Positions 1 through 11,654 of a DNA stretch of 64,000 nucleotides are shown piece after piece. The stretch is from NCBI GenBank assembly GCA_020284085.1, contig JACEVL010001161.1, positions 616,379 to 680,378 of the forward strand. The letters are read 5' to 3'. This DNA comes from Aporrectodea caliginosa (taxonomy: Eukaryota; Annelida; Clitellata; Crassiclitellata; Lumbricidae). The notes beneath the pieces are model-generated. The model ran no database searches. It saw only the letters and a program-made list of their open reading frames with translations, and was not told the DNA's origin. The position numbers and the translations under genes are program-made. How positions within the stretch are numbered: position 1 is the stretch's first letter; each line of letters begins with the position of its first letter.

Positions 1-237
1 TGATGGTAATCTCCACGACAGAAATGGCATGCCACCTTTCCTCTAATTGAGTCCACCCAAAGATGTCATTTTCCATGGTCTCTCCACGATTTTCGGTAAC
101 AGTGTAAGATCTATTCTATATAAGTTTCAAATTACTTGAACGGGCTCAGTCTCTCTCCCCTCTCTCCACCCCTCTATGTCTCTGTCTACAGGCCTATCTA
201 TGTGTGCGTACATATATGTATCTGTGTCTGTGCATAT

Positions 238-277
238 ATATATATATATAAGCATAATTATATGTATCTCTCTACCG

Positions 278-314
<37 letters not shown>
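238..314. repeat. (TA)n and (CT)n microsatellites
   Basis: A short TA run near 238-250 is followed by a pure CT run at about 281-314. No coding signal overlaps it; the apparent reading frame is low-complexity translation. I see nothing else recognisable from 315 to about 810, which is AT-rich unique-looking DNA. Confidence 0.9.
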
Positions 315-318
<4 letters not shown>

Positions 319-811
319 CTCTATCTTTGCTTAATATTGTTTAATATTATCAGATTGCCGTGACTTGAGCGCCAAAATACGTCGCCAGTCGCCACGCCCA
401 CGCCGGCACCTCTTCTTTCCCACTTCGACCTCTGAATCACTGCAGCATCCGGGCCTGCACTAGCCTTAATGCGGCCTTAATTGTTATATATCTTTCACGT
501 CATGTGTCTAACTGCAGCGGTGAAATATCTTTCAGTCAACTAAAGCTTATCAAAACTGCTTTAAGATCTACGATGGGACAAGATAGACTGACTAATTGAA
601 CACTTATGAACATTGTGAAATTAATTTTATACAACCACTAGATTTCCACGATATTGTTGACAGTTTCTCTATTTTGAAAGCACGTGGCAAACAGTTTTAA
701 ATTAATAAATATCTATTCTATCATTTAAATTTAGTCAACACTTTTTTGAACATGTATTAGGGGCCTACCATACAATTTTGGAACCAGGCCTACAAAATGT
801 TAATCCGGCCT

Positions 812-813
<2 letters not shown>

Positions 814-881
<68 letters not shown>

Positions 882-1025
882 CAGCAGCAGCAGCAGCAGC
901 AGCAGCACAGCAGCAGGAGCAGTAGAGGAGGAGGAGGAGGAACAGGAGGAGGAGGAGGAGTTGGACTAGGAGTAGTAGTAGTATGAGTATTAGTAGTAGG
1001 AGTAGTAGTAGGAGTAGAAGCAGGA
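814..1025. repeat. (AGT)n/(AGC)n/(AGG)n compound trinucleotide repeat
   Basis: A long AGT run grades into AGC, then GGA/AGG-rich and degenerate AGT repeats. The poly-Ser, poly-Tyr and poly-Leu frames across it are repeat translation and not a gene. Confidence 0.92.
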
Positions 1026-1085
1026 CAATGGAAAACATTTATTCTCACCCGTCGCCGACAAATGGCTGGCGTCAGGAATTCCTGG

Positions 1086-1133
1086 TGATGATGACGATGG
1101 GGATGATGATGATGATGGTGGTGGTGGTGGTGG

Positions 1134-1227
<94 letters not shown>
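1086..1227. repeat. (GAT)n microsatellite with a GGT core
   Basis: GAT triplets, a short GGT run, then about 30 near-perfect GAT units. It is followed by an AGG/AAG-rich tract to about 1282. Confidence 0.92.
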
Positions 1228-1228
<1 letters not shown>

Positions 1229-1332
1229 CTACTACTATGCTAAACAGAAGGAGGAGCAGGAGGAGGAAGAAGAAGAAGAAGCGCAGTCCCCTTAAGTCAG
1301 CCCTGAGGCAGTCATGAATATGAAGTGTATAG

Positions 1333-1398
1333 TGACTTCATTTTCTTAGCATCGGCATATGGGAGCGGGTGGCCAGTGCTCTTCCTCGCCGTATCATC
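1333..1398 (-). repeat. SINE-like body fragment (GACTTCATTTTCT family)
   Basis: This segment begins GACTTCATTTTCTTAGC and contains a CGGCATATG-like core. It resembles segments at 19222-19300, 20690-20770, 34263-34345 and 58243-58325. At 19.2-19.4 kb the same body is joined to a tRNA-like head read on the minus strand, so I orient the family on minus. The family name is unknown to me. Confidence 0.5.
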
Positions 1399-1540
1399 TA
1401 TACTAAACAACTATAGTTTGAATTCGATGAGAGAGAACCTAGTTATAGACCATCATGCTGCCCAACTAATTTTTACTGTTTGGCGTGCCTCTTTTCGAGA
1501 TTTAGGGCTCACAATTAAGTGAATTAACTGACTAACCAGT

Positions 1541-1757
1541 GTATGTATGTATGTATGTATGTATGTATGTATGTATGTATGTATGTATGTATGTATGTAT
1601 GTATGTATGTATGTATGTATGTATGTATGTATGTATGTATGTATGTATGTATGTATGTATGTATGTGTGACGTTGTATGTATGTATGTATGTATGTATGT
1701 ATGTATGTATGTATGTATGTATGTGTGACGTTGTATGTATGTAAGTATGTATGTATT
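1541..1757. repeat. (GTAT)n tetranucleotide microsatellite
   Basis: About 50 GTAT units occur with two TGTGACGTT interruptions near 1666 and 1724. The interruptions sit about 57 bp apart with the same flanks, which suggests that a sub-block of the array was itself duplicated. From 1760 to 2410 I see nothing recognisable. Confidence 0.93.
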
Positions 1758-2413
1758 AGGACAATTAAAATAGCGGATTTTGAGTGTCTCACAAAAGCGC
1801 TTTCTCTGCGCTTGTCTATTTGGTGCGTGTTAAATATCATTTACTTCTAGACTATAACATCAGGTAGCAATAGAATGCACAGTAAATAAGAATAAGAGTG
1901 ACCAATGGCGGACCCACGCCCACACGTTATTAATACTAATAATTATAAATGTAATGTAAGTATACTGTTTACTTACATCTGACGTAGGCCTAGTTTATCA
2001 TCCGCCATTATTTGAGGTGAGAAACACAGAATTAACAATATTGCCGTGCAACTTAAAAAATTACGACGTGTCGTTTTGTGCACAAGCAGAAATTGTTGAC
2101 GTAGGCCTAGCAGCAAAACTTTTAGTACGTACTACGTAGGCCTAACTATGTTTCTAGGTCGGCATAAATTCCTGCATAATAAAGGAGTCATAGCCACGCC
2201 AGCCGTATACCACTGATCGGCTTATCCCTCCGGCCTGTACGGTCTGCATGTCCCAATGCCACCCAAGGTCGGTGATGACTTGTCAGTTGATAAGTTCCAT
2301 CTGGTATACATGTTATTCTATACAGCCAAGCAACAAGAACAATAGGCTCTTATACCCGGGGTTCAGGCCAAGCATAACTCGTCGTTAATTGAAGTTTAAA
2401 CATTTCTGACAGA

Positions 2414-4325
2414 TTAACACTAGAAGCACCGAAGGGGTCAATCTGACCCCTTTTGGTTTTTAGCGGAACGCACCTCGGCCCCAGATATAGCCAGAGTCCT
2501 GTAATTTCATGACTTTTCCTAACTTCGTAGGGTATACCCTCTGCCAAAATTTGAACTCGGGGGATTCACAATTTCTGAGATTTTTGCTGTTCTACCTTTA
2601 AGCACCAAGGGGTCAATCTGACCCCTGTTTCAGTACTTGCATATCAGGCTTACGCATTTCTTGTTTTTATTCAATAATATTATATATCAAAGCTAATTAC
2701 GTAATAAATGTGAGAAGAGAGGAGATCTGGTGAGAGGAGAGGAGATCTGGTGAGAGGATAGGATCATATCTGGTGAGAGAAGAGGAGATTTGGTGAGAGG
2801 AGAGGCGATCTGATGAAAGGAAAGAAGATCTGGTCAGAGGAGAGAAGATCAGATCAGAGGATAGGAGATCTGGTGAGAGGATAGGAGATCTGGCGAGAGG
2901 AGATGAGATCTGGTGAGAGAAGAGGAGATCAGGTGAGAGGAGAGGAGATCAGGTGAGAGGATAGGAGATCTGGCGAGAGGAGATGAGATCTGGTGAGAGA
3001 AGAGGAGATCAGGTGAGAGGTGAGGAGATCAGATCAGAGGATAGGAGATCTGGCGAGAGGAGATGAGATCTGGTGAGAGAACAGGAGATCAGGTGAGAGG
3101 AGAGGAGATCAGGTGAGAGGATAGGAGATCTGGCGAGAGAATTAGAGATCTGGCAAGAGGAGAGGACCTTTGGCGATGGGAAAGAAGATCTGGGGAGAGA
3201 AGAGGAGATCTGGTGAGAGGATAGGAGATCTGATGAGAGGATAGGCGATCTGGTGAGAGGAAAGCAGATCTGGTCAGAGGAGAGATCTAGCCAGAAGATA
3301 GTAGATCTGGCGAGAGGAGAGGAGATCAAGTGAGAAAATAGGAGATCTGGCGAGAAGGATGATTTGATGAGAGGAGCGGAGATCTGGTTGGAGGAAAGGA
3401 GATCTTGTGAGAGGAGATCTGGTGAGAAAAGAACAGATCTGGTGAGAGAAGATCTGGTGAGAGAAGAGGATATCTGGTGAGAGAAGAGGATATCTGGTGA
3501 GAGGAGAGGATATCTAGTGGGAGAAAGAAGATGTGGTCAGGGGAGAGATCTAGTGAAAGGATAGGAGATCAGATGAGAGGGTAGTAGATCTGGTGAGAGG
3601 AGAGGAGATCAAGTGAGAGGATAGGCGATCTGGCGAGAAGAAGGATGACTTGGTGAGAGGATATCGGGTGAGAGGAGAGGAGATCTGGTGAGTGGAGAGA
3701 GATCTGGTGAGAGCAGAGTAAATCCGGTGAGAGGAGAGAGATCCGGTGAGAGAAGACGATATTTGGAAAGAGGAAAGGAGATCTGGTGAGAGGAAGGAAT
3801 ATCTGGTCAGAGGAGAGGAGGATCAGAGGATAGGAGATCTGGTGATAAGATAGGAGAGTTTTCTGGTGAAAGGAGAGGAGATCTGATGATAAGATAGAAG
3901 ATCTGGCGAGAGGAGAGAAGATCTGGTGATAGGGGAGATCTGGTGAGAGGATAAAAGATTTGGTGAGAAGATAGGGTGAGGTCTGGTGAGAGGATAAGAA
4001 GTCTGGTGAGAGGATAGAAGATTTGGCGAGAAGATTGGGTGAGATCTGGTGAGAGGATAGGAAATTTGGTGAGAGGATAGGAGATCTGGTGAGTAGATAG
4101 TAGATGTAGTGAGAGCGGAAGAGGTCTGGCGAGAGGATAGGATCTCCTATTATTCCATTCCAACTTACTTATTACACTTGTTTATGCTCATGTAATTTAT
4201 GTTAATAAAGTTGAAAGTCAATTTAATTGAATTTGCAATAGACTTTGCATTATAAATTATTTGGGGTCAAAATGACCCCCGTGGTGCTTCTAGGAAGTTC
4301 GATTTCTCGGTACTTCTAGTGTTAA
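2414..4325. mobile_element. Non-autonomous piggyBac-like element with TTAA ends
   Basis: The element is bounded by TTAA at 2414-2417 and 4322-4325. Its ends are inverted repeats: the left reads TTAACACTAGAAGCACCGA and the right, reverse-complemented, reads TTAACACTAGAAGTACCGA. Just inside each end is a palindrome, GGGGTCAATCTGACCCC at 2434-2450 and GGGGTCAAAATGACCCC at 4263-4279, with a further left-side copy near 2609-2625. A TTAA target with short inverted repeats is the signature of the piggyBac superfamily. No transposase remains; most of the interior is a minisatellite. It would need to be moved by a transposase encoded elsewhere. The ends differ from those of the element at 42646, so it belongs to another family. 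Confidence 0.8.
2707..4145. repeat. GGAGATCTGGTGAGAGGATA-type minisatellite
   Basis: About 1.4 kb is built from roughly 20-bp purine-rich units around the core GAGATCTGGTGAGAGGA. Many single-base variants and some higher-order blocks occur; a block of several units repeats around 2880-3000 and again around 3040-3130. It lies wholly inside the TTAA-bounded element. The Ser/Leu/Pro-rich minus-strand frames across it are repeat translation. It is not CRISPR-like because there are no unique spacers. Confidence 0.92.
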
Positions 4326-4835
4326 GGGATGACACACTTTGAAATACATCTACTTGTACTGCAAAAACCTGTTGTAAGAAAACAAGACTCTTCTTATCAC
4401 TGGCTTCAACGTTAGAGACCTCCGACCCTCTTTTGTTGGACTTGAAAGGAGATCAGACATAATTATGTGGAACAGCTTTGCGACGGTGCTAAATGGAACG
4501 AGTCTCTCTATTAAACTGTAATTTGACATCCATTAATAAACGCCAAGTTCACGAACAGACACTATGTGTATTATAAGTGTATATGTATTATGTATGATGT
4601 ATGTGTATGTGTATATTATGTTGCCTATATATAATATGTATATGTATTAGCATATATTATGTTTGTGTCTCACAATATGTGTAGGCCTATATCGGGGACG
4701 GCAGAAGAAGAGATGGGGAGATATGGCACAACAAGATCTGAAGTCTCTCAGATTGATACTGTAGACAGAAACAAATGGAGAAGAAGGATGAATGTGGCTG
4801 ACCCCTCCTCTGGGTGGGATTAATTTAAGCCTGAA

Positions 4836-4838
<3 letters not shown>
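4326..4838. other. AT-rich flank, no feature recognised
   Basis: This is the right flank of the TTAA element. It contains TATGTAT-rich sequence around 4570-4660 but no open frame with protein character and no repeat I can name. Confidence 0.5.

Positions 4839-4871
<33 letters not shown>
4838..4871. repeat. (TA)n microsatellite
   Basis: A nearly pure TA run. Confidence 0.9.
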
Positions 4872-4874
<3 letters not shown>

Positions 4875-4964
4875 TATATGTATAGATGTGCACATCATTG
4901 TGTATATGTACATGTGTGCAGGCATATGGTACTAATATTTGCGATGTGCCAGTTAGCCCATAGT

Positions 4965-5184
4965 AAGTCGTTGACGGTGCAAGATTCAATATCATATGTA
5001 ACGGTGACAGGTTAACCCCAAAACTTCAAGTCGGTACGGGTAAAACCGGGTATACCCGTACCCGTGATTACCTTACCCGTACCCGACCCGACCCGTGAAA
5101 TGCCTACCCGACCCGTACCCGATCCGCGGGTACGGGTCGGGTACGGGTAAACCCGCGGGTACGGGTATACCCGCAGACCCCTAG
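4965..5184. mobile_element. Solo end of hAT-like ACCCGT-rich element
   Basis: The stretch is dominated by iterated ACCCGT / ACGGGT words in both orientations and ends GCAGACCCCTAG. It matches the right-hand ~200 bp of the element at about 40024-41183, including the flanking words GGTGCAAGA and AAAACTTCA. No left end is visible nearby, so this is a truncated copy. Assignment to hAT comes from the better preserved copy. Confidence 0.6.
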
Positions 5185-5204
5185 AACTTTATTCCCAACG
5201 CGTC

Positions 5205-5279
5205 GGCTTAAGGTGGATTCGAACCCGCAACCCTTCGGCTGCAAGGCACCGAACATACCCCCTACACCACCGCGCCCCA
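5205..5279 (-). repeat. tRNA-derived SINE, head only
   Basis: The minus strand carries the same head as the SINE at 7028: a GTGGTGTAGGGGGTATG A-box region, then GGTTCGAATCC as B box. The body and tail are missing. The downstream junction (5280 onward) runs into sequence resembling 6745-6790, part of an older duplicated block. Confidence 0.7.
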
Positions 5280-5384
5280 CTTCGTCTTATCTAATGACTT
5301 TCATGGCGCCATGGTAGCAGGACAGTTAATACCATGACACTTAATACCGCGACACTTAATACCGGACAACATAGGCGTAAACTC

Positions 5385-6040
5385 CTGTAGGCCGCTAGGC
5401 TCGAGCCCCCCCAATAATTGAGGCGCCAGGCCTGCCCAGGCATTGAGCCCCCCCAATTTATGACAGTACTAATATATTTTTTCGCCTAAATTCGGGGCTT
5501 AAAGTGTGAATGGACGGTCATGGACGGCGTCTAGGCAGGCATTTAGTTTCAAGGCTGAACGCCGCCCTGGCCCTGCCACTTATTAGACCAACAGACCACC
5601 ACAGCCAAAGATCCTTCCACAGCCTGGACGCCGTCCATGCAGCGTCTATGCAGCAGTGTAATTACCTTGGGCGGGTCAAGCTATACCCCCCCCAGCAGCT
5701 TTCAGCGGCTCAATGTATCTTGATTTTCGCGCGCATCCAAATATTTCCAACATGTGTTAGGCCATGGAGTAGGCTACAAAATATTTCGGTATCTCCAGTT
5801 AGCCCCAGGATCTTCCGAAGAAATGATCGACTTTCCAGTGTATATATATATATATATATATATATATTCATACATATATCAACGTATCATGTCATATAAA
5901 TTATATGCCGCAATTTTATTTCCGTATACATATAGGGCCTATCTGGGGCTCTCTCTACACTTGCGACATCTTGTTGCAGCTTCTATTGGATCCGTTACAC
6001 TTAAAAACGAGGCTTTTATCAAGTGCCCCGTAAAATGAGT
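5385..6040. other. Repeat-like sequence without a recognised gene
   Basis: GAGCCCCCCC-rich words at 5400-5460 look like the end of a degraded DNA transposon. A TA microsatellite occupies 5839-5868. The open frames at 5510-5899 and 5754-6038 cross the microsatellite and have no protein character that I recognise. Confidence 0.4.
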
Positions 6041-6289
6041 TTACTTAATTAAGAGTGGATTTTCGAGCAAAAAGCGATTTGCTGATAGGCCTAGTGAAGA
6101 ATGTGATCGAGAAACTGAAACGGCGACAACTAAATAAAGCGCAGAAACCCGAGGAAATAAAAACGCCTACATAGAGTGAGAAGATGCGAGAGAGATCCCC
6201 ATCATAAGGTTGGCACTTAGCGGGGTAGGTCATTCCAGGCAGAATGGCATACCAATATTGCGAAGGCTGAACACCAGGTCATTTGGTTC

Positions 6290-7400
6290 AGATAAGCGAT
6301 CATAATGTGTTAGGGACTGGTGTAATCTGTTGTAGATGGCAAGAGACCAAGAGAGGGACCTGCTACAGCGTTGTGTCGGAGAAGATATAGCTCAGTATAA
6401 CGCAAAGGGCAGTTATGATAGTAAAGCAATATAGGAAATTATCCATGAAGTTTATGGCAGTGGCATATTCAGGATGAGGTTTTGTGGCAGACCTGCATTA
6501 CAGATTGGAGTGATCAGAAGAAGGTGAGCTAGAATTGAATAAGACAGCATGAGTTACCAATCATGTTAAAGCAATGAATCGCAGAGCTACTACTAAAGTG
6601 CATCTCATTAGCTATAGTTAGCACTATTCAGCCGCATTTCACGGTTAACCTAATCTTAACTCACTTCAACCTGTGACATTATCTCATCTTATCTTATCAG
6701 TTATCTTTTCTGTTAGACTGTTAGCTTACTTCTCCCATAAGATCTTCTTCATCCAATGACTTTCATGGCACCGTGATAATAGCACGTGACTTCAAACTAA
6801 GGTCGCTTTAGGTGATATTTTATACTTTTGAGAGTGGATTTTTTGGCAAAATTGACTGCTGAAAGTCCGAGCTGATAACTCCGAAACCATTAAATATACT
6901 ATGCGCCAACTCAGTTAAATTTCGTGAATGATCATTTCGTTCACAAAAGGCATCTAATAATAGTACCTGTTGAAATTAAACTGCACTATGGGTAAAGTCT
7001 CAATTTCATCATTTACCGGCACATTTGTGGGGCGCGGTGGTGTAGGGGTATGTTCGGTGCCTTGCAGCCGGAGGGTTGCGGGTTCGAATCCACCTCAAGC
7101 TGCCGCGTAGGGACCCTGGGCAAGTCCTTCACTCGCAATTGCTCATGCGCTTCGACGTGAAACTCCGATTCAGTGTCCGCGCTGTAGTCGGGAGCGCCTC
7201 TGAGTAGAAATCTTGAAAGGGGGGCTATAACAAGTGCTCATACATACATACATACATACCTATGGATGTGACGATCGCTATCTGTTCGACGGTGATGACT
7301 CCAGCCACGTCTTTTATGCAGATCCAACCTGCAGCGCAATGCCTCTACAATTTAGAATGGTCTTTCAGTAGCCTACTCTGATTGTGGATGTAATTGGTTT
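6290..7400. repeat. Diverged relic of the vWA-gene 3' flank
   Basis: The order of conserved words here follows that seen at about 26357-28270. These include TGTAATCTGTTGTAGATG near 6325, then GAATCGCAGAGCTRCT, CTATTCAGC, ATTATCTCATC, TGACTTTCATGG and ATTCCAGCC / ACTCCAGCC. The two stretches are clearly homologous but much more diverged than the 23.9-kb copies. An SINE sits inside at 7028. I infer an older, mostly eroded copy of the same block. Confidence 0.55.
7028..7259 (+). repeat. tRNA-derived SINE with (ATAC)n tail, near full length
   Basis: The head has a GTGGTGTAGGGGTATG A-box region and a GGTTCGAATCC B box, the internal RNA polymerase III promoter of tRNA-derived SINEs. The body reads through CCCTGGGCAAGTCCTTCACT. 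The 3' end is GGGAGCGCCTCTGAGTAGAA, then a GGGGGCTATAACAAGTGCTC stretch and CATAC repeats. This 3' end closely resembles that of the LINE at 37.5-39.2 kb. Other copies lie at 23298, 27040 (minus), 48032 and 5205 (minus, head only). Confidence 0.85.
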
Positions 7401-7414
7401 CATGTCCTTCCAGC

Positions 7415-7880
7415 GTGTGCTCGGGCTACATTGGTTGCAAGAATGATTTGCGCCATACCTGCATGGTGGGGTATCACCAATGCAGAACAACGATGCAGGC
7501 TCGAGAAGGTCCTTGTCAGAGCTCGGCGGGCTGGTTATCTATCTATGGACATTCCTGATGTGTAGATGATGGTTACTAAAGCTGAGAATACGCTGCTATC
7601 TGCGGTCCAAAGGAACAGTTCACACGTTCTGACAGAGCTTTTTCCACCTACTAACATACGCCAATATATAATGCGGCCCCGTCCCATGATTATGTACTAT
7701 ACCCTTTAAGAACAATAGAAATTTTATTCCTCGTGTCCTTTGTAAACGGAAATTGATACCAATAATCTGAGAGTCTTTGTCAAAATGTATCATTGAACAC
7801 TAAATTCCATCTTTTGAAGCTTCCTGTTAACATTAGTTTTATATTTTGATTCTATCTTTATTATTCTTTTGAACTACATG
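7415..7880 (+). pseudogene. LINE ORF2 C-terminus and 3' UTR relic
   Basis: The + strand encodes a degraded segment including ARMICAIPAWWGITNAEQR, then RLEKVLVRARRAGYL and SSHVLTELFPP. This is the conserved region after the reverse transcriptase in many CR1/Jockey-like LINE proteins (recognised from memory). A stop follows MDIPDV. The sequence continues into a 3' UTR at 7735-7880 that is the inverse of 12555-12695. This identifies the strand and 3' end of the family that also ends at 12.5 and 16.2 kb. Confidence 0.65.
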
Positions 7881-8454
7881 TAGCTGTAATCAGTTGCGTG
7901 GTATCGGCTTCCTAAGTATCGTTGCTTTTCTGCTTTTCATAGGTACTTACTTGCAGAAATGAACTATGTGATTTCGTGATCATACGATTTCAGGTTCTGG
8001 AGTTGGAAGGCAGATTAATCGAAAAGGATGACCTAAATTATGTACGATAACATTGACGTGCTTGCAACATCCTACGGGACCGCACAAGTTCATTTTCTGA
8101 TGGACGATGACATTGCTATTGTTGTTATATCAACAGGCTATGTCTATCTGAGCTACTACAACCCATGCAACCAGAAATAATGTATAATCTCTATCTGCTG
8201 GTTGAATCCATTGTACTTTGATACCTGATATTGTATGCGAGAAGAAGAAGAAGACAACTACAAGAGACAGAGTTTGGATGAAATGATAGCGACTTCAGAC
8301 GTCAAAGTACAATGGATTCAACTAGCGGATAAAGATTATGTTCATTTCCGGATACAGGAAGTTGTATGTTACAGCACAAAACGAACCTGCAACTGTATCC
8401 GAACAAAATTGCTCACTGAAATGGAAAACTCGCGATGTCAAAGCGGATGAAGGG
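7881..8454. other. Unique-looking sequence, no feature recognised
   Basis: No protein-like frame or repeat that I can identify. The 71-aa frame at 8235-8450 has no recognisable motif. Confidence 0.4.
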
Positions 8455-8610
8455 GGGGGACACAGTCGGGGATCATCTCAAGATGGTGCAATGCAACGGA
8501 TGTTTCGACCATTTCGAATTCTTTTCTATTGGTTGCCCCTGCTCAGGTGAGTAATCGTAAAAAAGTTGAAGACGTGGCCAAATCTCTAAATGCATTTGCT
8601 CCTACTGCAA
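8455..8610 (+). promoter_or_regulatory. Relic of the vWA-gene upstream repeat
   Basis: The words GGGATCATCTCA, ATGGTGCAA, TTTCGACCATTTCGA, CTATTGGTT and TTGAAGACGTGGC follow the same order and spacing as at 33590-33700, upstream of V1. No signal-peptide exon follows. This marks a former gene copy or a displaced upstream region. Confidence 0.5.
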
Positions 8611-8834
8611 TAATGCACGAACTAAAATATCTTCAAAAACGATTGAAACAAATTAAAATATAGGTATAATCGCATTGCAATAGTAGGGTTATGCTTCGGA
8701 GACGAACATTTTCACTGAATTAATTAAACAATTAAATAATTGGTTTCATAATCGGTATCGGCTATACGCGGTATCGGCAAAATCGGCAAAAGCCATATCG
8801 GTACAGCTCTGCCGCATACGGTATATCCCATGAC

Positions 8835-9570
8835 ACCTCCCTTCTTACGTGTCCCGATATAGTGTCCATTACTATGACAAACAGCAGAGGACTAAGGCAG
8901 GATCCCTGATGGACACACCCTATATGATCTCAAAGTTTCCTTTGCTACCGATGCCGCTCCTCGCCGAGTTCCTTGCATCTTCATACATTGATTTCACCAA
9001 TCGTGCCATTTTTTATGTATCTCATTTCCACCTCAAACGCAACCTCTCCCACTCTCTATCAAAAGGCTTTTTCTAGATCCACAAAGGTCTAGTGTTTCCT
9101 TCTATAGTAATATCTTCTGCACCTGTCTCAGTATGAACACCGCATCCATTGTATCTCTCCCCGGTCTGAAACCAAACTGGTCATCACATGGTCAATCCGC
9201 TCCTAATACGCCATTCGAACATCTTTTCATACACCTTTAGTCCAACCTCCAACAGTTTAATTCCTCTGTCATTCCCACATTTCATCACATCTACTTTTTG
9301 TTTGTACCGTATAATGCTAGTATTTCGCTCTCCTTTAAATCATGTGGCAGTCTTTCCTGTTGCATGAAGTCCTCCAAAATGGTGTGTACTGTGTAGCCAG
9401 TCAAACCCAACCTGCTCAAGTGCTTTAAACATTTCAGCTGCAATTCCCGATGGTCCGGGTGTTCCCGATGATCCGGGTGCTTTGTTGTTCTTCATCTTTT
9501 CTATAGCTGTCTCAGCCTCATTATATACGGGTGATTTCTTTTTCCGGTCCTTCAACTGGAATGCTTGAGT
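8835..9570 (-). pseudogene. Degraded non-LTR reverse transcriptase (RTE-like)
   Basis: Minus-strand fragments read in reverse-transcriptase order. First come AIEKMKNNKAPG and GIAAEMFKAL (the KAPGPDGI region). A segment resembling CGNYRGISLL with KVYEKMFEWRIR follows, then FQTGERYN..GVHTETG in place of FRPGRSTIDA. Near 8900 there is a remnant of the VHQGSALSP region. Stops and frame changes separate the pieces, and the catalytic YADD segment is not visible. The KNNKAPG and CGNYRG style suggests an RTE-type element; clade is inference. Confidence 0.6.
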
Positions 9571-9599
9571 CCCATATTGGAAAGAGATCTCCCTTGTGT

Positions 9600-10030
9600 A
9601 GAAATTGAAGGAATTAAATTAATAAGGAATTAATGAATTAGATTAAGAAATAAACCAACATCAACTATTATTCGAATTAAATATCACCGAGTAATAAAGA
9701 AAGGAGAGTAAGTGGACAACAGGTGGCGTGGTAGGCCTATTCAAGAAATCGCAGCCAATGTAAGCACTAATCTGACGGGATGGAGTTTTCTTTACTGAAC
9801 AATGCATCCACAGAATCAAGTGATTAGTCTACTAGACTGCGGGTCGCAGGGTGTTGTCGGAAGTACTATTTTATAATCTTCGTTTAATTTCAAATTGACA
9901 CAATGCAGGATGATTACAAATCAGTATGAACGGATGTTCACAAGTTATTTCAGTCGTCGAATTTAACTGTATACGACAGCCATGCATGGTGCCCATCATG
10001 TCCTACACCTCATTTTTGCGAACGCGCCAT
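9600..10030. other. No feature recognised
   Basis: AT-rich sequence without motifs that I can identify. Confidence 0.4.
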
Positions 10031-10137
10031 CTCGCGAATGATAGGCTGAGTGGACCTTTGGGAGGGTTCGGGAAGCGAACCAGCTACCTACTGCTCTTCA
10101 CGCCAGTGGTGTTACCACTACACGATGGACCACCCCT
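10031..10137 (-). repeat. tRNA-like SINE head, second type
   Basis: The minus strand contains GTGTAGTGGTAACACCA (A-box-like) and, about 35 nt on, TGGTTCGCTTCCCGA (B-box-like). It looks tRNA-derived but differs from the SINE at 7028. I do not call a tRNA gene because the ends do not form a convincing acceptor stem. Confidence 0.5.
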
Positions 10138-10552
10138 GTAGCCTCATCTGCGTTTGGTATAAAAGGTTAGGTACCTTTTAAGTCTTTCTACTTCACACTG
10201 AACACTTTAAACATTTCCACCAAGAAGCCAGCCAAAAGCAGATCAGTTACAAACAATATCAATGAACTCGAGCACAAGCATCTTTTTCCAATCGAGTATT
10301 TCGTTCTTTTTCAACGGCTGAGCGATCCATACATCATGGCGAGTGATTCATACAATTTGTCATCTGTGTCATATTTTCACAACAATTTCTGCTTGATCAG
10401 GCGCAAACTGCGCAACATGCCAATCAAAACAACACAGCTGTCATACAAATGTGTCCTCTTCATCGATTTTGGATGGATTCAGAGGCGGATTTACAATTTG
10501 GGGGCCCTGAAGCTTGAACTGTTGTGGGGCTCCTTTGCAACTGGTTTCCGGA

Positions 10553-11255
10553 TATAATCCACCGGACATAATGCCCATGCATGCAGGACAAAACCTCGGA
10601 CATAATTCCTCCGATTTTGCATTGTAGAACATAACCCCCGGACATAATCCCCTCTCTGTTTAATTAACCTGTTGCCCTGCATTTAACTGAAAAACCTTAA
10701 CCCTAAGAGTCTAAAGGCATAGACTTAGGCCTCTTAAGACTTAATTGTTAATGTCATTCAGGTCTAAACTTAAGACTTGTTATTTTTATTAAGTTCTAAA
10801 GATAAGACTTGTTAATGTCATTTAGGTGATAACTTAGTCTTGTTAATGTTGCTCACTTCTAAAATTAAATTTACAATGAATGAATCATCAGCGAGATGGA
10901 ACAAAATCCATCGAGAATACGCTGACACATTTTAAAATATTGTGCCCAAAATGGGCACTACAAGTACAACTATGAGCTGTTACAGTAGTCTTATGCTAAT
11001 TGCTACTCTGCCGTTGCTTTGTAACAATTTTGGACAAATTTAGACCAACTATAATAGTAGTAGGCTTTAATAAACTTTTCGAGTGCAATAAAAATATTCT
11101 TCTGGACGTTATTGGGTATAATGTATCCATCTTACTTGTCTGAGGTTGGGGTTATTATATTCTGGAATGGAAGATTAAGTCCTAGCCTGGGATTTTGTTT
11201 GGGGATTATGTCCCGGGGGCTATGTCCAGGACTCCAGGGTACTATGTCCGTCTAC
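10553..11255. mobile_element. Nested MITE-like element with GGACATAATCCC repeats
   Basis: The left part carries repeated CCGGACATAATSCCC words (10558-10660), and the right part carries their inverse, GGGGATTATGTCCCGGGG and neighbours (11199-11252). The interior has direct repeats of TTAAGACTTGTTAATGTCAT between about 10725 and 10855. Superfamily not determined. Confidence 0.5.
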
Positions 11256-11654
11256 CGTTGGAACTTCTATACTAGACACGGAAAACACTTATGAGAATAC
11301 ATTTAATTATATCATAAATTTTAAAAAAAATTCTGCCTTTACTAGCAACAAATTAACGTATATTTCGTCGAAGGAGAGCTGCCTTGTTATGTAATTTTTA
11401 ATAGACAATATGCAAAAAGAATGTAAGCGCATTTCTTCAGTAGCCAGAGTTTATTTTTTTCTTTATTAAGAAAAATTCCTTTCTGCCTCAGTAAAATCGG
11501 AGGAACACTTCAATTGTGTGTTGCTCACGAAGACAGCTGAAGAACTTCGGCGCATTGAATTTTAGATGGCGTCTTTCCTTCTGCGTTCTGGGACTTCCTA
11601 AGATGCAAATATTCTTAGAATTGATGACGCTCGTTTGCTGATTTTGTGGTCGTT

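Noticed and set aside
2707..4145. CRISPR-like array
   Set aside because: Units are contiguous and purine-rich with no unique spacers, inside a eukaryotic transposon; it is a minisatellite.
5205..5279. Functional tRNA gene
   Set aside because: A- and B-box-like sequences are present here and in the related copies, but they belong to a SINE with a fixed body and tail. The ends do not form a convincing acceptor stem.
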